Source: CAZNLL01 sp964573885
GTDB taxonomy: Bacteria > Desulfobacterota > DSM-4660 > Desulfatiglandales > Desulfatiglandaceae
Direction of reading: 5' to 3'
Length of the DNA stretch: 35,212 bases
Assembly: GCA_964573885.1 (NCBI GenBank)
Contig: CAZNLL010000027.1
Coordinates: forward strand, 1-35,212
Shown: in pieces, positions 32,533-35,212 of the stretch
Position numbering within the stretch: the stretch's first letter is position 1
Layout of the letters: every line of letters starts with the position of its first letter
Notes under the pieces: generated by a model
The model's database searches: none
Seen by the model: the letters and a program-made list of their open reading frames with translations, nothing else
What the model was told of the DNA's origin: nothing
Made by a program: the position numbers and the translations under genes

Positions 32533-32721
32533 ATGCTTCACCCTGAACAAAAGCGCATCTTCCAGACCATGACGCCTGAGCAAAAACTCGAGCTGAGCTT
32601 GCAGCTCTATCTTTCTGCCAGGGAAGTCAAGGTGTCGGCTCTGCGGAGTCTTCATCCGGATTGGCCCGAAGACCGGATAAAAGAAAAGATCCGGAGCGTG
32701 TTCCTTTATGCAAGAACCTGA
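32533..32721 (+). CDS. small protein preceding a nucleotidyltransferase, antitoxin-like
   Basis: A 62-residue helical protein (MTPEQKLELSLQLYLSAREV, then ALRSLHPDWPEDRIKEKIRS). Short proteins of this type occur just ahead of nucleotidyltransferase genes; the partner here overlaps its 3' end by 14 nt. By analogy with AbiE/MenAT-type pairs it may be the antitoxin or a co-factor. No ribosome binding site is visible. Function is inferred from context. Confidence 0.6.
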   Translation: MLHPEQKRIFQTMTPEQKLELSLQLYLSAREVKVSALRSLHPDWPEDRIKEKIRSVFLYART

Positions 32722-33316
32722 TCTTTTTAAGATATTCACCAACCGCCTGAACCAAGCAGGTATTACCTACTTCGTCACAGGTGCGGTGGCGAGCATGATA
32801 TATGGTGAACCACGACTGACCCATGATATCGACATTGTAGTGGAGCTAACAGAAGAGGGCACCCAGGGATTAGTGCAGGTTTTTCCTTCAGAAGAATTTT
32901 ATTGTCCGCCTGTAGAGGTAATCAGGGTGGAGTCAAAGCGGTCCTTACGTGGCCACTTCAATCTGATTCATCAGGAGACGGGGTTTAAGGCGGATGTGTA
33001 TTTGATGGGGGAAGATAGACTTCACCACTGGGCTATGTCAAGGCGGAGACAGATTAAGCTCTCAGGCCAGGATTTCTGGATTGCACCACCTGAGTATGTC
33101 ATCCTCCGCAAGCTGGAATATTACCGTGAGGGTAAGTCAGAAAAACACCTAAGAGACATTGCAAGCATGATTGAGCTTTCAGGGGATGAGATAGATCTTC
33201 AAGAACTCCTAAGCAAAATCACCGACTATTCACTGGAAAGGGAATGGGAAAAGGCTCGGAAGCAAGCTGGGTTGGACCCGCCGACCCGTGGACCCGTTGA
33301 CGCGTCGACCCGTTGA
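32708..33316 (+). CDS. nucleotidyltransferase-fold protein (AbiEii-like)
   Basis: A 202-residue protein with a minimal nucleotidyltransferase fold: GAVASMIYGEPRLTHDIDIVVEL contains the small-residue turn and the DxD metal pair, followed by an AbiEii/DUF6036-like body (PPEYVILRKLEYYREGKSEKHLRDIASMI). Related proteins act as toxins that modify tRNA or as defence factors. It overlaps the preceding small gene by 14 nt. The last 14 residues (LDPPTRGPVDASTR) and the stop codon are encoded by the octamer repeat described next, so the natural C-terminus was probably replaced. Confidence 0.75.
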   Translation: MQEPDLFKIFTNRLNQAGITYFVTGAVASMIYGEPRLTHDIDIVVELTEEGTQGLVQVFPSEEFYCPPVEVIRVESKRSLRGHFNLIHQETGFKADVYLMGEDRLHHWAMSRRRQIKLSGQDFWIAPPEYVILRKLEYYREGKSEKHLRDIASMIELSGDEIDLQELLSKITDYSLEREWEKARKQAGLDPPTRGPVDASTR

Positions 33317-33317
33317 C
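33275..33317. repeat. 8-nt tandem repeat GACCCGTN, 5 units
   Basis: GACCCGCC, GACCCGTG, GACCCGTT, GACGCGTC, GACCCGTT, then GAC. It overlaps the 3' end of the nucleotidyltransferase gene. Two octamers of the same family are at 30562-30577. Confidence 0.75.
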
Positions 33318-33328
33318 TTTTTAATCCC

Positions 33329-33382
33329 AACGCTCCTAACGATCATAACCATCTAAACGTTCCTAACGCTCTAAACCTCTTT
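33329..33382. repeat. third 9-nt tandem repeat array
   Basis: Six nonamers: AACGCTCCT, AACGATCAT, AACCATCTA, AACGTTCCT, AACGCTCTA, AACCTCTTT. It fills the gap between the octamer array and the ftsY stop codon (33381-33383). Confidence 0.75.
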
Positions 33383-34376
33383 ACTCAAATATCGCCTCCA
33401 CGAACTCCTCCGCCCGGAATGGCCTGAGATCATCCATTTTTTCCCCGATGCCGATGTATTTGATGGGTATTCCCAGTTGGTGGGAAATGCCCACCACGAT
33501 GCCCCCCTTTGCCGTGCCGTCCAATTTGGTGAGAATGATGCCTGTCACCCCCAGGGCCTCATTGAACATCTCGGCCTGTGAAATGGCATTCTGCCCGGTG
33601 GTGGCATCCAGGACCAGCCATATTTCATGGGGGGCGCCCGGGAGCTTTCGCCCCGTTACCCGGTGGATTTTTCGGAGTTCCTCCATAAGGTTGACCTTGG
33701 TGTGAAGCCGCCCGGCCGTGTCCACCAGGAGTATGTCCACATCTCTTGCAAGGGCGGCACCCAGGCCATCAAAGACCACCGCGGAGGGGTCCGCACCGGT
33801 GTCCTGGCGAATCACCTCAGCCCCCACCCGTTCACCCCAGATCACCAGCTGTTCAACAGCTGCAGCCCTGAAGGTGTCCGCGGCCACGAGCATGACCTTT
33901 TTCCCCTCTGACTTGAAACGGTGGGCCGCCTTGCCGATGGTGGTGGTTTTGCCCACCCCGTTGACGCCGATAACCATGATCACCAGGGGCTCCCCGGGGG
34001 CAGGGGAGGAGTGCTCCAGGGCCGGGGGCTTCAAAAAGGAGAGGATCTGTTCGCGCAAGGCCGCCTTTAAGGCCTGAGGGTCTTTAAGTTCCTTTCTCGC
34101 CGTTTTTTCCTGAACCATATCCAGGAGGGTCTGTGTGGTTTGGACACCGATATCCGATGTAAAGAGGATTTCCTCAAGTTCATCCAGGAGATCTTGGGTG
34201 ATTTCCTTTTTACCCAGGAACAACCGATCGATTCTTCCCACCAGGGTGGACTTGGTTTTTGAGAGGCCGTGTTTGAGCCTCTTAAAAAACCCGGTCTCGT
34301 CCAGGGGGCTCTCTTTTTCTTCTTTTTCCGCTTCCTTGGGCTTGTCTTTGTTCTCTTTCCTGAAAAATTTGATCAT
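33381..34376 (-). CDS. ftsY: signal recognition particle receptor FtsY
   Basis: SRP receptor GTPase that pairs with Ffh at the membrane. The 331-residue protein starts with MIKFFRKENKDKPKEAEKEE, a short basic/acidic A region, then the N domain (LDELEEILFTSDIGVQTT) and G domain with GVNGVGKTTT, ADTFRAAAVEQL, DTAGRLHTK, TKLDGTAKGG and GIGEKMDDLRPF. GAGGAA precedes the ATG at 34376, and longer in-frame starts are less likely. It lies downstream of smc on the same strand, separated by 237 nt without a visible gene; smc-ftsY is a common order. Confidence 0.97.
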   Translation of the reverse strand: MIKFFRKENKDKPKEAEKEEKESPLDETGFFKRLKHGLSKTKSTLVGRIDRLFLGKKEITQDLLDELEEILFTSDIGVQTTQTLLDMVQEKTARKELKDPQALKAALREQILSFLKPPALEHSSPAPGEPLVIMVIGVNGVGKTTTIGKAAHRFKSEGKKVMLVAADTFRAAAVEQLVIWGERVGAEVIRQDTGADPSAVVFDGLGAALARDVDILLVDTAGRLHTKVNLMEELRKIHRVTGRKLPGAPHEIWLVLDATTGQNAISQAEMFNEALGVTGIILTKLDGTAKGGIVVGISHQLGIPIKYIGIGEKMDDLRPFRAEEFVEAIFE

Positions 34377-34613
34377 GGGGTTCCTCACAAGAAATAATGG
34401 GTCAAAAGCCTGAAAAACAACCCGCATAATGGCCAGAATTCAGCACAATTTCAAAGTGTTTTTTAATGGCCATGACCAGACGGAAGAGAGCCCTTGCCAT
34501 ACTCCCTATGACAGGCAATTCAGAGGCCGTCTTTCTGTATTGGCTGTGCGGTCCCGAATGGATTGAGAGCGTTACGCAGCGGTTAGCCGCAAAAAGGCAT
34601 GGTGGAATGGGAC

Positions 34614-35212
34614 TCAGTGGACGGTGGCGGAAGCCGCAGCAGGCGCTTCAAGGGCGCCGTTTTTTACGCCCTCCACATCCACAGAAACCATCTTGGATAT
34701 ACCCGCCCTTTCCATGGTCACCCCGTAAAGGCGGTCCGTGATCTCCATGGTGCGCTTGCTGTGGGTCACCATGATGACCTGAGAGGATTTCTTGATCTCT
34801 CTAAGGAGATTGTTGAACCGGTCGATATTGGCCTCGTCCAGGGGCGCATCCACCTCGTCAAGGAGGCAGAAGGGGCTGGGCTTGATCATATAGATGGCAA
34901 AGAGCAGGGCCATGGCCACCAGGGCCTTTTCACCGCCCGAGAGGAGACCCATGTGGCTCAGTTTCTTGCCCGGCGGTTGGACCTCCACCAGAACACCGCT
35001 TTCCAGGGGCCCTGCTTCATCAGTGAGTTTTAGCCCGGCTGTGCCGCCGTTAAAGAGGATGGGAAAGATCTCCTTCAACTTTGCATCCACCTCCTCAAAG
35101 GTGGTGCTGAATTTTTCCAAAGAGGTCTTGTTGATCTTGGAAATGGCCAACCTGAGGTCCTCTATGGAGCTGATCAGGTCTTCCCTCTGGTTTTTGATGA
35201 ATTCGTGGCGCT
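34614..35212 (-). CDS. smc: chromosome partition protein SMC, C-terminal part
   Basis: The gene enters from beyond the right edge; only about 199 C-terminal codons are here. RHEFIKNQREDLISSIEDLR is the end of the coiled coil, followed by the FPILFNGGTAGL strand, ABC signature LLSGGEKALVAMALLFA, Walker B CLLDEVDAPLDEANIDRF and D-loop/His switch VIMVTHSKRTM. It acts with ScpA/ScpB in chromosome condensation. The last 15 or so residues (GALEAPAAASATVH) are a variable tail. Confidence 0.95.
   Translation of the reverse strand, partial: RHEFIKNQREDLISSIEDLRLAISKINKTSLEKFSTTFEEVDAKLKEIFPILFNGGTAGLKLTDEAGPLESGVLVEVQPPGKKLSHMGLLSGGEKALVAMALLFAIYMIKPSPFCLLDEVDAPLDEANIDRFNNLLREIKKSSQVIMVTHSKRTMEITDRLYGVTMERAGISKMVSVDVEGVKNGALEAPAAASATVH

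Noticed and set aside
28897..33380. A classical integrative island at tmRNA
   Set aside because: No integrase was found and no direct repeat of the tmRNA 3' end was seen downstream, only an inverted repeat close by.
34466..34741. A 91-codon plus-strand frame between ftsY and smc
   Set aside because: It overlaps the 3' end of smc in antisense and shows no ribosome binding site or family likeness.

Overview
The window is a GC-rich bacterial chromosome segment, most likely from a deltaproteobacterium (Desulfobacterota). This is inferred from the style of the PilY1 and minor-pilin operon, two sigma-54 type promoters, the gene order rpsP-khpA-rimM-trmD-(RNA methyltransferase)-rplS-rnhB-yraN-rsmI, a PTS HPr/EI pair with no sugar permease nearby, and the tmRNA tag. 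No rRNA or tRNA gene and no CRISPR array was seen.

Layout. (1) 6-2071, minus strand: an Fe-S type 23S rRNA uracil-C5 methyltransferase and a small membrane protein. (2) 2107-2303: copy 1 of a MITE-like element. (3) 2400-11745, minus strand: a type IV pilus minor-pilin operon (FimT/GspH-like, PilW, PilV, PilX, a 1898-residue PilY1 and a TPR protein) behind a sigma-54-like promoter; pilB and recN run divergently on the plus strand to 15472. (4) 15619-18946, minus strand: a five-gene run encoding a nucleoside phosphorylase-like protein, a shortened DUF1786 protein, a protein that looks like the adenylation domain of NAD-dependent DNA ligase with every catalytic motif lost, an acylphosphatase and a lipoprotein. 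(5) 19385-28896, plus strand: a second MITE-like copy whose right end supplies the -35 box of the ffh promoter, then a long housekeeping run from ffh through ptsI to smpB and ssrA. (6) 28892-33382: an accessory region with inverted repeats at the tmRNA 3' end, a GIY-YIG nuclease, one decayed and one intact toxin-antitoxin-like pair, a ComEA-like protein with a sigma-54 promoter, a candidate small RNA, a radical SAM protein and extensive degenerate short tandem repeats. (7) 33381-35212, minus strand: ftsY and the 3' part of smc.

The housekeeping genes fit together as protein targeting (Ffh, FtsY), ribosome and tRNA maturation (RimM, TrmD, the TrmD-associated methyltransferase, RsmI, RlmD, S16, L19), ribosome rescue (SmpB, tmRNA) and genome maintenance (RecN, RNase HII, SMC). 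The pilus genes form a surface-appendage module, probably with sigma-54 control.

The least expected material is: the catalytically dead ligase-like protein; the paired MITE copies with matching changes in both termini; and the 30.3-33.4 kb region, where 7-, 8- and 9-nt tandem units vary almost only at fixed positions within the unit and alternate with tiny GC-rich hairpins. These patterns were read by eye from one window; genome-wide searches, RNA structure calculations and database comparisons were not available.
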